Source: an uncultured Lachnospiraceae bacterium
GTDB lineage: Bacteria; Bacillota; Clostridia; Lachnospirales; Lachnospiraceae
Assembly: GCA_947245585.1 (NCBI GenBank)
Contig: CAMXPV010000013.1
Location: 23,248-87,247, forward strand
Length of the DNA: 64,000 bases
Reading direction: 5' to 3'
Part shown: positions 33,455-43,536 of the stretch, piece by piece
Numbering within the stretch: position 1 is the first letter of the stretch
Layout: each line of letters begins with the position of its first letter
Position numbers and translations under genes: made by a program
The notes under the pieces: model-generated
The model's input: the letters and a program-made list of their open reading frames with translations, nothing else
What the model was told of the DNA's origin: nothing
Databases searched by the model: none

Positions 33455-35056
33455 TCAGACATTCTTGTTCATATAATCTCTGGGTGAATACCCGGTCACT
33501 TTTTTAAAGACCCGGCTGAAATAGAAGGCGCTTTCAAAACCGAGCAGGTCTGAAATTTCGTAGACTTTGTGATTTCCCTCCTCCATCATCCGGATGGCGG
33601 CATTGACCTTGGTCTGGTTGATATAATCGGTAAATCCCATATCGTTATATTTGGAAAAGAGAACGCTCAGATAATTGGGGCTTATACTGAACACTTCGGC
33701 CACCTTATTCAGCATAAGTTTTTCCTCGATGTGTTCACCGATATATTTTTTCACGTTTACAACGATGTGATGTTTGTAATCCTTGTTATGGGAGGCGAAA
33801 CTTTCACACAGGCCGTCGCGGAATACGGTGAGCCATTCCAGAATCTGCTCCACGTTGGTCAGTTCATACAGAGAGCGGTAGCCATTATTTCTGTCGCTGA
33901 AAATTTCGGACACAATCTGTTCTCCGCCGTTTAGCAGGGAGAGGGACAGATAGAGAATATTTCCGGCGGCATCCAGCGCCTGAACATAGTGCGTGCTCTG
34001 ATTTTTGAACAGATCAATGATTGAGGTAAAGATGTCGTAGAGCGCTTTTTCATCAAACTCCGCGTAAGCCTTGCGGATGTCCTCCTTAAAGAGAGACATG
34101 TTAAATACGTTCTTGAGCGGTGTGTCGCCGGAAAAATCTTCAAAGAACAGGAAAGGGGTATCTGCCTCCAACTGCGAGGTAATCTGCTTCGCATCCTGAT
34201 AGGAGGCTGCGATCTGCATAGGAGTGGTGACAAGGGAACCTACCGTGGCAAAAAGGTTTATATTATAGTAATTAAACAGCATGGAGGAGGTCTGCTCCAA
34301 CGCTTTTTGGATGACACTGCGGTAATCCGCCGCATGGGCATCATTCAGGAAGAATAGAATGCAGAAATGTTTGGTGTCAAGAGACAGCACATGGCAGGTA
34401 ATATATTTAGAGATGATCTCGCGGGTGACCTGCAGACTGTTTGTGTAGAGTGTGATTTGTTTGTCTGAGGTCATATTGGAAAGCCGGTGGTCGTCAATTG
34501 TGACATAACTGCAGGCGTAGGCAGCATAATCAAAGCTGATATTTAAGTTTTCAGCCTGAAAGAGAAACTGCTGTTCCGACTCAAAAAGATTCAATACGAG
34601 CCGTGTAAAAAAATGTTCTTTGATCAAAAAAATGCCGTGGTCGCGGGACTTGTCCGTGTGGGAGGCAGCCTTTAACTCGGAAACTTTGGCGATGGCGCGT
34701 TCCAATGTCGCAGTCAGGGTTTCCGGAGTCAGTTCCAGTTTCACCAGATAGGCGATCACCTGATAGTCGAGGGCTTCCTTGACGAATTGAAATTCTTCAT
34801 AGCTTGTCAGTATGATGAACACGGGAAATGTCCGGTTTTCCTCATAACATTTCCGTGCCAGTTCCAGACCGGACATGACCGGCATTTTAATATCGGTGAT
34901 CACGATTTCCGGCGCGTTTTCCTGAATCATTTCCCAGGCAAGCGCTCCGTTTGGGGCGGTGCCTATGATGTTGATGCCGTAGGCATCCCAGTTGATCATG
35001 GACTTGATGCCGGCCTGCACCAAAGGTTCATCGTCTGCAATGATAAGATTAATCAT
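33455..35056 (-). CDS. YesN-type AraC-family response regulator
   Basis: The 533-residue regulator has an N-terminal receiver domain (NLIIADDEPLVQAGIK, phospho-acceptor Asp55 in VITDIKMPVMSGLE, then LTSYEEFQFVKEALDY). A long middle region follows, and the C-terminal AraC domain contains two helix-turn-helix units (ISPNYLSVLFSKY and VYEISDLLGFESAFYFSRVF). It overlaps the kinase gene by eight bases. In this family it activates the neighbouring ABC importer and glycan enzymes when the kinase sees the substrate. The kinase is interrupted, which may leave this regulator without its signal. Confidence 0.9.
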   Translation of the reverse strand: MINLIIADDEPLVQAGIKSMINWDAYGINIIGTAPNGALAWEMIQENAPEIVITDIKMPVMSGLELARKCYEENRTFPVFIILTSYEEFQFVKEALDYQVIAYLVKLELTPETLTATLERAIAKVSELKAASHTDKSRDHGIFLIKEHFFTRLVLNLFESEQQFLFQAENLNISFDYAAYACSYVTIDDHRLSNMTSDKQITLYTNSLQVTREIISKYITCHVLSLDTKHFCILFFLNDAHAADYRSVIQKALEQTSSMLFNYYNINLFATVGSLVTTPMQIAASYQDAKQITSQLEADTPFLFFEDFSGDTPLKNVFNMSLFKEDIRKAYAEFDEKALYDIFTSIIDLFKNQSTHYVQALDAAGNILYLSLSLLNGGEQIVSEIFSDRNNGYRSLYELTNVEQILEWLTVFRDGLCESFASHNKDYKHHIVVNVKKYIGEHIEEKLMLNKVAEVFSISPNYLSVLFSKYNDMGFTDYINQTKVNAAIRMMEEGNHKVYEISDLLGFESAFYFSRVFKKVTGYSPRDYMNKNV

Positions 35057-36860
35057 GGGTTATCTCCTCCTGGGTGAAAGGCAGCAGGATAGAAATTGTT
35101 GTGAAATTTCCCGGACTGCTCGCCACGCTAAGGCCATATGCATTACCGAATTCGTACTGTAATCTTTTATGTACATTGCTGATGCCGATTTCCCTGAAAA
35201 AGGAAGAACCGGCGGAGGAATCCTGCACCAGGATCCTGGCGGCTGTCTCTTCATCCATACCAACGCCGTCGTCAGTAATGTCGATACAGACATCGGAATT
35301 GTCCTTTTGATAGATATGAATGGAGATGGTGCCCGCTGTCCCTTTCGGTTCTATGCCGTGAAAAATGGCATTTTCTACAATGGGTTGGAGCGTAAACTTA
35401 ATAATGCGGCATTCGGTGAGAACGGGGTCTGCGGTTTCTATATTCAGGGTAATCGTTCCGCCGTAGCGATATTGCTGGATTGTAAAATAATCCTGCAGCA
35501 GGGATATTTCGTGGGACAGGGGAATCAAACTGGTGGTTCCCTTTGAAATATCCTTGAGCAGACGGGACAGGGAGGTGGTCATCTCGGCAATCCCCGGCGC
35601 ATTCTGTACAGTTGCCATCCATTTAATGGAATTTAGTGTGTTGTAAAGAAAATGCGGGTTGATTTGGCTTTGTAGCATGCGGTACTCGTAATCTTTCTTT
35701 TGCCGCTCATCGTCGATTCTCTGATTCATCAGGGACAGGACGTTCTCAGAAAGATCGTTAATGGTTTTGCCGATATCGCCAAGCTCGTGTTCCCACTCCG
35801 TGGAAGAATCTCTGGAAAAATCTCCGGCTTCAATCCGTTTCATGCGTTCCTGAAGCTTTTGGATCGGCACGTTTACGGTTTTCGATAGAAAGCGGGAAAA
35901 CAGGATGAAAATGGCTGTTGCAAAGCTCAGGATAACGACTACCACAAGAGAGAAAGTCTGGGAAACATTCTGGGAAAGAATATGCTCGTCCAGACATTAG
36001 GTCACATACAACCCTTCGCTGTTCAAAGGCCGGGTAATCAGGATGCAGACGCGCCCTTCCTCGTTACGAACCTTTTCAATGACGGTGTCTTCACTGAGCG
36101 CCGTATTTGACAAATCCTGAAGCAGCTCGAAATTTCCGTCACAGACCACGAGACTTTGCTCCGTATACTGATAGAGGGTGTCGCCGATGTGAAAATAAAG
36201 GCGGCTGTCTGCACTGGTCAGGTAATTGTGCAGTGGATCGGTGATCACCGAGGTGGAAATTTCCGTAAAAATATAACCCAATTCCTGGGACTGGTAAGGG
36301 TGTTCTATGGTAACCACAAAGGGCATAACGGACACATCTTTATAAGGAGAGAAAGGGTCCTTGATAATGCCTGCGGAAAGTTCGCCGGGATGCTGATAGA
36401 GGGTCTCAAAACAGGGCAGGGCCATTACGGATTTGGCGGAGACTGCAACGCTGGAGAATGGAGACTCCACAACCTGAATGATATCGTTTTTGGAGTTTCG
36501 GATAATGACCATGCGGACAAGCTGTGAGCGCAGCGCGGCGTTGGTGCTGTAAGTGTTCATAACAAAATCGTGCGCCTCCCTCTTCAAGCGTTTACTGGAA
36601 TCGTCATCCTTTATCGTAAACTGGCGGACCTGACTGCTGGTCTGGCAGGAGTGAACAAAGCCTTTTACGCTTTCAATATTGGATTCAATGGAAGAAGCGA
36701 GAAGCGAGAGCTTGGTCTCCGTAGTCTGGATCAGGTTGTCCCGGAGGTTTGTGGAGGCAATGTAGTAGCTGATAAAAGCGATGATAATGCTGATCAGCAG
36801 GATCAGGGAGATTGTGTATAATAAGATCCGCGCGCGGATGGTATGTAAATACTTTTTCAA
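35049..36860 (-). pseudogene. YesM-type sensor histidine kinase interrupted by one in-frame stop
   Basis: The frame from 36860 encodes an N-terminal helix (ILLYTISLILLISIIIAF) and an extracellular sensor domain, then meets TAA at 35997-35999 after 287 codons. Reading through in the same frame continues CLDEHILSQNVSQTF, a second membrane helix, HAMP (RFLSKTVNVPIQKLQ), His-kinase motif QINPHFLYNTLNSIKWM and an ATPase domain (DDGVGMDEETA, IGISNVHKRL). The joined protein would be about 603 residues, the normal size for YesM. The second half could restart at GTG 35945, just before its membrane helix. A single nonsense change, or a base-calling error, is the simplest reading. Confidence 0.8.
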
Positions 36861-37056
36861 AATAATTTCCCCCGTAAATTAACTGATTTCGCGGTACTGC
36901 TCTGATTGTACCACATTTAATTCCCGTGGGGAAAGGGATGGGGTGGAAAAGAGGAAACTGAGATAAAAAAGACAGATTAGTCAAAAATAGTGCATGAAAG
37001 CAGGGCAAGTCTCCAAAATGTTAAAAAATATATGAATAAAATCGAAAAATTTTCTA

Positions 37057-37085
37057 TGTTAATCGCAAAATGAAAATACTATACT
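37057..37085 (+). promoter_or_regulatory. Possible activator-dependent promoter of the acidic-glycan importer
   Basis: TATACT (37080-37085) is a good -10 but the -35 position (TGTTAA, 37057-37062) is poor, as expected for a promoter needing an AraC-type activator. The 289 bases before the binding-protein gene are otherwise AT-rich with no gene. Confidence 0.35.
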
Positions 37086-37149
37086 GAAAGAGCAGCAGGG
37101 GAAATGAAACCTGTTGGCAGTTTATCACAGAAAAGAGGGAGGAAAGAAA

Positions 37150-38466
37150 ATGAAGAAGAAACTGATCAGCGTTATGCTTTCGACAGCTATGATTGCAACC
37201 GTTCTGGCGGGATGTGGCGGCAGCGATGCGGCGCAGGCTCCTGCAGCGGAGGAAGCGGCAGCAGGCGAGGAGATTACCTTAAAGTGGGCAATCTGGGATA
37301 AGGACATTACACCATACTGGCAGGCGATCAAAGATGGTTATGAGGCATCCCATCCCGGCGTGACCGTTGAAATGACGGATCTGGGCGCTACCGATTATAT
37401 GACGGTACTGGCGACGGAGCTTTCGGGGAGCGGATCTGATTTCGATGTAGTGACGATCAAAGATGTGCCCGGTTATGCGACATTGGTATCCAAGAACACG
37501 TTGGAGCCCCTTGACAGCTATATTGCGGATGCAGGAATTGACCTTTCCGTTTACGGCGGGGTAGATAAGCAGGTGACGGTGAACGGAAGCCTGTACGAAC
37601 TGCCTTTCAGAAATGACTTCTGGGTAGTGTTCTACAATAAAGATATTTTTGATGCGGCGGGTGTGGATTACCCCACCAATGACATGACCTTTGAACAGTA
37701 CGACGAGTTGGCAAGAAAGGTGGCTGACACTACGTTCGGTTCCCAGATCTATGGAACACATTACCACACATGGAGAAGTGCGGTTCAGCTCTTTGGCGTG
37801 CTTGACGGCAAACATACGGTTATGGATGGCAACTATGATTTCTTCAAGCCCTACTATGAGATGGTATTAAAGCAGGAAGACGATTCCATTTGCAGAAACT
37901 ATGCAGATCTGAGTGCGGAAGGTTTACATTACTCCGCAGCGTTCTCCGGCGGCGATGTGGCGATGTTAAACATGGGTTCCTGGTACATCTCCACCCTGAT
38001 TGCAAGTCTTGCAAGCGGCGAGTATGACTCCTCTTTGTGCGGCAACTGGGGCATTGTGAAATATCCCCATGCACAGGGTGTAGAGCCCGGTTCTACACTG
38101 GGTACGATCACCGGTCTTTCCGTGACGAGCGTATCGGATCAAAAGGATGCGGCATTTGACTTCGTAGAGTGGGTGTCCGGACCGGAAGGCGCGGCAGTTA
38201 TGGCTTCCACGGGTAACTTCCCGGCTCTCATGAACGATGAGATTTCGGACATCATTGCCGGACTGGAAGGCTTCCCGACAGATGATGCCAGCAAGGAGGC
38301 GCTGAGCGTTTCCAACCTGTATCTGGAAGTGCCTTATGCGGAGAAGGTTTCCGAGGTGAACGATATTCTTGATACGTATCATAAGTCTATTATGAACAGA
38401 GAAGTATCAATCGACGACGGTATCGCTTCCATGAATGCGGAAGTGGAGAAGGTACTGGCACAGTAA
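37150..38466 (+). CDS. Sugar ABC transporter substrate-binding lipoprotein (acidic-glycan locus)
   Basis: The 438-residue protein has a signal peptide ending in LAGC with lipidated Cys22, a short Ala/Glu linker and a family 1-type sugar-binding fold (TLKWAIWDKDITPYW, YELPFRNDFWVVFYNK, AMLNMGSWYIST-like block). GGGAGGAAAG lies before the ATG at 37150. It heads an operon with two permeases, GH88, DUF2264, a carbohydrate-binding protein and an SDR. Given these neighbours and the heparinase-like lyase, the ligand is likely a uronic-acid-containing oligosaccharide; this is inferred. Confidence 0.88.
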   Translation: MKKKLISVMLSTAMIATVLAGCGGSDAAQAPAAEEAAAGEEITLKWAIWDKDITPYWQAIKDGYEASHPGVTVEMTDLGATDYMTVLATELSGSGSDFDVVTIKDVPGYATLVSKNTLEPLDSYIADAGIDLSVYGGVDKQVTVNGSLYELPFRNDFWVVFYNKDIFDAAGVDYPTNDMTFEQYDELARKVADTTFGSQIYGTHYHTWRSAVQLFGVLDGKHTVMDGNYDFFKPYYEMVLKQEDDSICRNYADLSAEGLHYSAAFSGGDVAMLNMGSWYISTLIASLASGEYDSSLCGNWGIVKYPHAQGVEPGSTLGTITGLSVTSVSDQKDAAFDFVEWVSGPEGAAVMASTGNFPALMNDEISDIIAGLEGFPTDDASKEALSVSNLYLEVPYAEKVSEVNDILDTYHKSIMNREVSIDDGIASMNAEVEKVLAQ

Positions 38467-38505
38467 AAAAATAAAGAAATAAAATCCATAAAAGAAGTCT
38501 TAGAT

Positions 38506-38538
38506 AGGGCTGGCTGCTGCGCAGCCGGCCCTTATTTT
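38506..38538 (+). terminator. Hairpin between binding-protein and permease genes
   Basis: AGGGCTGGCTGC (38506-38517) pairs with GCAGCCGGCCCT (38521-38532) around a 3-base loop and is followed by a T-rich stretch TATTTT. It probably gives partial termination or 3' protection, so that the binding protein is made in excess over the permeases. Confidence 0.7.
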
Positions 38539-38587
38539 GCCGTGTGTCCGGCGGACATACGAAAACAGGGAAAGGAGTAGGAGGCGG

Positions 38588-39637
38588 ATGGATGAGAAAA
38601 AGGCTGCTCTGGTGCAGGAACTGGAGACGGAAGCCGCGGAGTTGATGCGGCAGATTCGGGCGGAGACCGATATACAAAAAAAGAAAAAATTGATTGTAAA
38701 ACGGGATTCCGTACAGAGAAAACTGACTGCGGTCAGGAACAACAGAAGGATTAGCAGGGAGACCAAAAGGGACCTTGTGGCATATTCCTTTATTGCTCCC
38801 AATTTTATTGGATTTGCCGTATTTACGCTTGTCCCGATTGTGTTTGCTTTCGTTTTGGCATTTATGAACTGGGATGGCAGCAACGCGATCAGCTTTGTGG
38901 GACTTGAAAATTTTAAGAGGATGCCGCAGGATACGTTCTTTTTGGCGGCCTTTAAAAATACGATTCTCTATGTGCTTGGCACGGTTCCGCTTACCATGAT
39001 TGTCTCACTGGCATTGGCGATTGTGTTAAACCAGAAGATTCGGGCGAGGGGATTTTTCCGGACGGTGGCCTTCTTCCCGTATGTGGCCTCACTGGCGGCA
39101 ATCACGGCGGTGTGGAGCATGATTTTTCATCCCTCCAAAGGCCCGGTTAACTATATTCTCTATTCACTGTTCAAAGTGCCGCAGGATCAACTGCCAAAAT
39201 GGTTTAGCGGCGGTCTTGTTCTGTTTACGTTGGTTCTGTTCAGCGTATGGAAGTATATGGGGTATTACATGGTCATTTATCTGGCGGGACTGCAGGGGAT
39301 CTCTGCGGAACTGTATGAGGCGGGAAGCCTGGACGGAGCCAACACATGGCAGAAGTTCCGGTATATCACATGGCCGCAGCTTCGTTCCACAACCTTTTTT
39401 GTGGTGGTCATGCTGACGATCAACTGCTTTAAGGTATATGATATCGCGGTTATGTTGGCAGGCGGAGGAGACGGAAAGCTGAGTACGTCAGCGACGGTTC
39501 TTGTCTACTATATTTACCAGAATGCGTTTAACTATTGGGATCTGGGTTATTCCAGTGCAATCGCCATGGTACTGTTTATCTTGGTGCTGATCGTTACGTT
39601 GATTCAGTTCAGGTACGAGAAAAAGTTAGAGGCATAG
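38588..39637 (+). CDS. Sugar ABC transporter permease with N-terminal coiled coil
   Basis: The 349-residue permease has six predicted membrane helices and the EAA loop (YEAGSLDGANTWQKFRYIT). Its first 60 residues are unusual: a charged, Leu/Glu/Lys-rich helix (LVQELETEAAELMRQ, then KKKKLIVKRDSVQRK) that should form a cytoplasmic coiled coil before the first membrane segment. GGAGG supports the start at 38588, so the extension is translated. It partners the next permease. Confidence 0.88.
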   Translation: MDEKKAALVQELETEAAELMRQIRAETDIQKKKKLIVKRDSVQRKLTAVRNNRRISRETKRDLVAYSFIAPNFIGFAVFTLVPIVFAFVLAFMNWDGSNAISFVGLENFKRMPQDTFFLAAFKNTILYVLGTVPLTMIVSLALAIVLNQKIRARGFFRTVAFFPYVASLAAITAVWSMIFHPSKGPVNYILYSLFKVPQDQLPKWFSGGLVLFTLVLFSVWKYMGYYMVIYLAGLQGISAELYEAGSLDGANTWQKFRYITWPQLRSTTFFVVVMLTINCFKVYDIAVMLAGGGDGKLSTSATVLVYYIYQNAFNYWDLGYSSAIAMVLFILVLIVTLIQFRYEKKLEA

Positions 39638-39658
39638 GAGAGGGAAGGAGGAACCGAA

Positions 39659-40534
39659 ATGAGCAGTGCAAAAGCTGATACACCCAATCAGAAATTCAGA
39701 TCGAAAAGAAGAAATCAGATCATTGGGAAAATTGTTATTTATGCAATTTTGCTGGTGATTACCATATGTATGATCCTTCCCTTTTTGTGGATGCTGTCCG
39801 CGTCCATCAAATCCAACCGGGAAGTCTTTGTGATGGATCCGTTTGTGTGGATTCCGAAGCAGCCGAAATGGGATAATTATATCAAAATCTGGACGAAGAT
39901 TCCGCTGTTAAAATTTGTGCAGAATACGGTAATTCTCACCATTGTGGTGACGTTTTTACAGCTTCTCACATCGAGTTTTGCGGCCTATTCATTTGCGAAA
40001 TTGGAGTTCAAACATAAAAATGCGCTGTTTCTCGCTTACATAGCGACCATTGCCATGCCCTGGCAGGTATACATGGTGCCCCAGTTTATCATGATGAGAA
40101 GCATGGGACTGAATGATAAACTTTTGGCAATGATCTGCCTGCAGGCGTTCTCGGCCTTTGGCGTATTTTTGATGAAACAGTTTTATGAGGGCATACCGAA
40201 TGATCTGTGTGAGGCGGCCAGAATAGACGGCATGAGCGAATACCGGATCTATGCCAAAATTATGCTGCCGCTCTCGAAGCCGGCGCTCTCGACGCTTACG
40301 ATTTTTACCTTTGTGAATACATGGAACGACTATCTCGGCCCGTTAATCTATTTGAGAACCGAGACGAAAAAGACCATTCAGCTCGGACTGAAAATGTTCA
40401 TCGGTCAGTATTCCGCAGAGTATGGACTGATTATGGCGGGCTCCGTTGTCTCCCTGATACCGGTTATCATCGTGTTCTTATGCCTGCAGAAGTATTTTGT
40501 GGAAGGCGTGGCATCTACGGGTTTGAAGGGTTGA
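39659..40534 (+). CDS. Sugar ABC transporter permease, MalG type (acidic-glycan locus)
   Basis: The 291-residue inner-membrane protein has six helices and a MalG-type EAA loop (CEAARIDGMSEYRIYAKIM), and ends KYFVEGVASTGLKG. AAGGAGG precedes the ATG. It lies 21 bases after the other permease and completes the channel; no ATPase gene is nearby, so a shared MsmK-type ATPase is assumed. Confidence 0.9.
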   Translation: MSSAKADTPNQKFRSKRRNQIIGKIVIYAILLVITICMILPFLWMLSASIKSNREVFVMDPFVWIPKQPKWDNYIKIWTKIPLLKFVQNTVILTIVVTFLQLLTSSFAAYSFAKLEFKHKNALFLAYIATIAMPWQVYMVPQFIMMRSMGLNDKLLAMICLQAFSAFGVFLMKQFYEGIPNDLCEAARIDGMSEYRIYAKIMLPLSKPALSTLTIFTFVNTWNDYLGPLIYLRTETKKTIQLGLKMFIGQYSAEYGLIMAGSVVSLIPVIIVFLCLQKYFVEGVASTGLKG

Positions 40535-40568
40535 CGGCGGACATATGGAACAGGACGGAGGAGAATAT

Positions 40569-41750
40569 ATGTTATTTGAAACGATGCCGGAGATTACCGG
40601 AGAGGAAGTGGAACGGGCATTAGCGTTCTGCGCCGGACAGGTGGTAAGGAACCTGAAAGAGTTTACACACAAATTTCAGAAGGCGTACAGCGAGAACGGC
40701 TTTTATCAGCCCATTGAAAACAATTACTGGACGACCGGATTCTGGACGGGAGAAATCTGGCTTGCCTACGAATATGAAAGGGAAAGAGACGGGGAATTGG
40801 CAAAGCGGCTTCGGGAAGCGGGCGAAATCCAGATCGAAAGCTTCCTGCACCGCATTGACCATAAGATAGAAGTGGACCACCATGATATGGGATTTCTGTA
40901 CTCCCCTTCCTGCGTCGCAGGCTATAAACTGACCGGCAGTAAAAAGGGCAGGGAGGCTGCGATCAAGGCGGCGGATCAGCTGATTACCAGATATCATCCC
41001 GTAGGGGAATTTATTCAGGCATGGGGCCCCATGGATGCGCCGGAGAATTACAGGCTGATCATCGACTGCCTGTTGAATCTGCCGCTGCTGTACTGGGCAT
41101 CGGAGGAGACCGGGGACAGCAAATACAGGGACATTGCTGAGAAGCATATTCACACGGCGATTGCCAACGTCATCCGGGAGGATTACTCTACCTGGCATAC
41201 CTTTTTCTTTGATATGAAGACGGGCGCGCCGGATCACGGGGCCACCTGTCAGGGGTATCGCGACGGCTCCGCCTGGGCCAGAGGGCAGGCGTGGGGGATA
41301 TACGGATGTGCGCTTGCTTATAAGTATACCCGCAGGGAAGAGTACATTGCCATTTTTAAGAAGGTGACGCAGTACTATCTGGAGCATTTGCCAAAGGATA
41401 TGGTGCCGTTCTGGGATCTGGAGTTTACAGATGGTGACGAACAGCCGAGAGACTCTTCTTCGGCATCCATCGCGGCCTGCGGAATGCTGGAGATGATCAA
41501 GTCCATGAATGCGGCGGATGCGGCGGTATATCGAAAATATGCGGGCCAGATGGTCAAGTCACTCTATGACCGTTATGCGGTCTGGAATGAAAAAGAATCG
41601 AACGGCCTGGTGCTGCACAGCACCTATTCCAATCACTCCCCCTACAATACCTGCAATCACTACGGGGTGGATGAATGTAATTCCTGGGGGGATTATTTTT
41701 ACATGGAGGCGCTCACAAGGCTCCATAAGGATTGGGAGCTGTATTGGTGA
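40569..41750 (+). CDS. GH88 unsaturated glucuronyl hydrolase
   Basis: The 393-residue enzyme removes the 4,5-unsaturated uronic acid that polysaccharide lyases leave at the non-reducing end. GH88 features include the catalytic Asp region VDHHDMGFLYSPSCV, WARGQAWGIYGCALAYKYT and WGDYFYMEALTRL. GGAGGAGA sets the start at 40569. There is no signal peptide, so it acts inside the cell. It complements the heparinase II/III-like lyase encoded on the other strand. Substrate may be a glycosaminoglycan or another acidic glycan. Confidence 0.88.
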   Translation: MLFETMPEITGEEVERALAFCAGQVVRNLKEFTHKFQKAYSENGFYQPIENNYWTTGFWTGEIWLAYEYERERDGELAKRLREAGEIQIESFLHRIDHKIEVDHHDMGFLYSPSCVAGYKLTGSKKGREAAIKAADQLITRYHPVGEFIQAWGPMDAPENYRLIIDCLLNLPLLYWASEETGDSKYRDIAEKHIHTAIANVIREDYSTWHTFFFDMKTGAPDHGATCQGYRDGSAWARGQAWGIYGCALAYKYTRREEYIAIFKKVTQYYLEHLPKDMVPFWDLEFTDGDEQPRDSSSASIAACGMLEMIKSMNAADAAVYRKYAGQMVKSLYDRYAVWNEKESNGLVLHSTYSNHSPYNTCNHYGVDECNSWGDYFYMEALTRLHKDWELYW

Positions 41751-41773
41751 CAGGGTGAAAAGAGGAGGGCTTG

Positions 41774-43501
41774 ATGAAAAGAGAGTGGGAAGGAGAACTG
41801 AAAACGAAGGAGGATTTCCGAGAGCTGCTTATGGCGCTTTTGCGTCCGCTTCTCTCTTATTACAGCGAGGAGAGGGCGGAACTCATTCTGGGTGTGACGG
41901 CGACCAACTACGATCAGAAAGCGATCCGGCTGGAAGCCTTTTCGCGCCCGCTGTGGGGACTGGTTCCTCTTTGGGCAGGCGGCGGCAGTGCGCCGGAGTT
42001 TGAGGAAATATACAAAAAAGGGTTGGCGGCCGGAACGAACCCGCAGGGGAAAGAGTACTGGGGCGGTTTTCATGCCTTTGACCAACGCTTTGTGGAGATG
42101 GCGGCCATATCTTACGGATTGATTCTTGCACCGGAAAAGCTGTGGGATCCCCTCACAGAAACGCAGAAGGACAATTTGGCGGCATGGCTTGACGGAATCA
42201 ACCGATATGAACTTCCCGTCTGTAACTGGGTGTTGTTCGCGGTATTGGTCAATCTGGCCTTAAAAAAACTTGGCAGATCTTATGACAAGGATAAGTTGGA
42301 GACTTATTTACAGGGAGCGGACAGCTTTTATCTGGGGGACGGTTGGTATCAGGACGGGGATTCCGGGCAGAAGGATTACTATGTGTCCTTTGCCATTCAC
42401 TTTTACAGTCTGTTTTATGCCAAGGTCATGGAGAAAGAGGATCCGCAGCGGTGCCGCGTTTACAAAGAGCGGGCGGCGGTTTTTGGCAGGCAGTTTATCT
42501 ACTGGTTTGACGACGGCGGGGCGGCGCTGCCCTTTGGCAGGTCGCTTACTTACCGTTTTGCACAGGTGAGCTTCTTTTCGGCCTGCCTGATGGCCGGCGT
42601 GGAGCCGTTTCCGGTGGGTGCCATGAAGGGGCTGATCGTGAGACATCTGTGCGACTGGATGAAGAAACCGATCTTTGACAGGGACGATATCCTGACCATT
42701 GGTTACGGTTATCCCAATCTGATTATGGCGGAGAACTACAACGGCCCCGGTTCTGCCTATTGGTCGCTTAAGACCTTTGCGGTTCTGATGCTGCCTGACG
42801 ATCATCCGTTCTGGAAAGCGGAAGCGGAGCCTATGCCGCAGCTTGAGGAGCAAATGGCGCTGCCCTATGCGGATATGCTGATTCACCGGTATCCGGGCCA
42901 TGTGACAGCATTTGTTCCCGGGCGGTTCAGCCCTTTTGGACACGGGCACAGCCCGGAGAAGTACGGGAAATTTGCCTACGATACAAGGTTTGCTTTCAGC
43001 GTGGCGAAATCTACCTATGAGATCACGGAGGCGGCCGCGGACAGTATGCTTGCCTTTGTGGTGGACGGGTATGTGTATCCCCGGAGAATCTGCGAGAGTT
43101 TTTCCGTGACGGAGACGGAGGTTGTCTCTGAGTGGATTCCCTGTCGAGGGATTCGGGTCACCACGACCATTACGCCCACAAAGGAAGGACACATCCGCAG
43201 GCATAAGATTGTGAGCGACAGGGACTGTGTGGCTTACGACGGCGGTTTTGCGGTGGAGATCGATGTGGAGGGAGAATGTTTGGAAGCCGGAGAGGATCAG
43301 GCGCAGGCCGCGAACTGCTACAGCAGCTGCGTGGTCAGACGGGTGCGCGGAGAGGGCACCGGGGAGATTGTACAGACGGCCTGCAACACCAATCTGCTCC
43401 ATGCCATGACCAGAATCCCGGCCATCCGATATCGGATTCGGAAGGGAGACAACGAAATAGAGACCGAGGTCAGGGCGGCGTACAGGGAATTGGGTTTATA
43501 A
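41774..43501 (+). CDS. DUF2264 domain protein
   Basis: The 575-residue protein has an alpha-helical N-terminal half with the DUF2264 pattern (FSRPLWGLVPLWAGGG, VCNWVLFAVLVNLALKKLG, DYYVSFAIHFYSLFYAK). The C-terminal half is beta-rich. The overall shape, an (alpha/alpha)6 toroid followed by a beta sandwich, recalls polysaccharide lyases and GH88/GH105 enzymes, and DUF2264 genes commonly lie in acidic-glycan loci. Its chemistry is unknown to me. GAGGAGGG precedes the ATG at 41774. It lies 23 bases after the GH88 gene. Confidence 0.8.
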   Translation: MKREWEGELKTKEDFRELLMALLRPLLSYYSEERAELILGVTATNYDQKAIRLEAFSRPLWGLVPLWAGGGSAPEFEEIYKKGLAAGTNPQGKEYWGGFHAFDQRFVEMAAISYGLILAPEKLWDPLTETQKDNLAAWLDGINRYELPVCNWVLFAVLVNLALKKLGRSYDKDKLETYLQGADSFYLGDGWYQDGDSGQKDYYVSFAIHFYSLFYAKVMEKEDPQRCRVYKERAAVFGRQFIYWFDDGGAALPFGRSLTYRFAQVSFFSACLMAGVEPFPVGAMKGLIVRHLCDWMKKPIFDRDDILTIGYGYPNLIMAENYNGPGSAYWSLKTFAVLMLPDDHPFWKAEAEPMPQLEEQMALPYADMLIHRYPGHVTAFVPGRFSPFGHGHSPEKYGKFAYDTRFAFSVAKSTYEITEAAADSMLAFVVDGYVYPRRICESFSVTETEVVSEWIPCRGIRVTTTITPTKEGHIRRHKIVSDRDCVAYDGGFAVEIDVEGECLEAGEDQAQAANCYSSCVVRRVRGEGTGEIVQTACNTNLLHAMTRIPAIRYRIRKGDNEIETEVRAAYRELGL

Positions 43502-43536
43502 CAGCAGACTGGCGGTTTGGTGATAAGGAGAGAGAG

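Noticed and set aside
42308..43402. 364-codon open frame on the minus strand
   Set aside because: It is antisense to the DUF2264 gene and its peptide is Arg/His-rich with no domain, as expected for a shadow frame.
43276..43536. 87-codon in-frame N-terminal extension of the discoidin-like protein
   Set aside because: It overlaps the end of DUF2264 out of frame, has shadow-like composition, and a good ribosome site with ATG lies at 43537.
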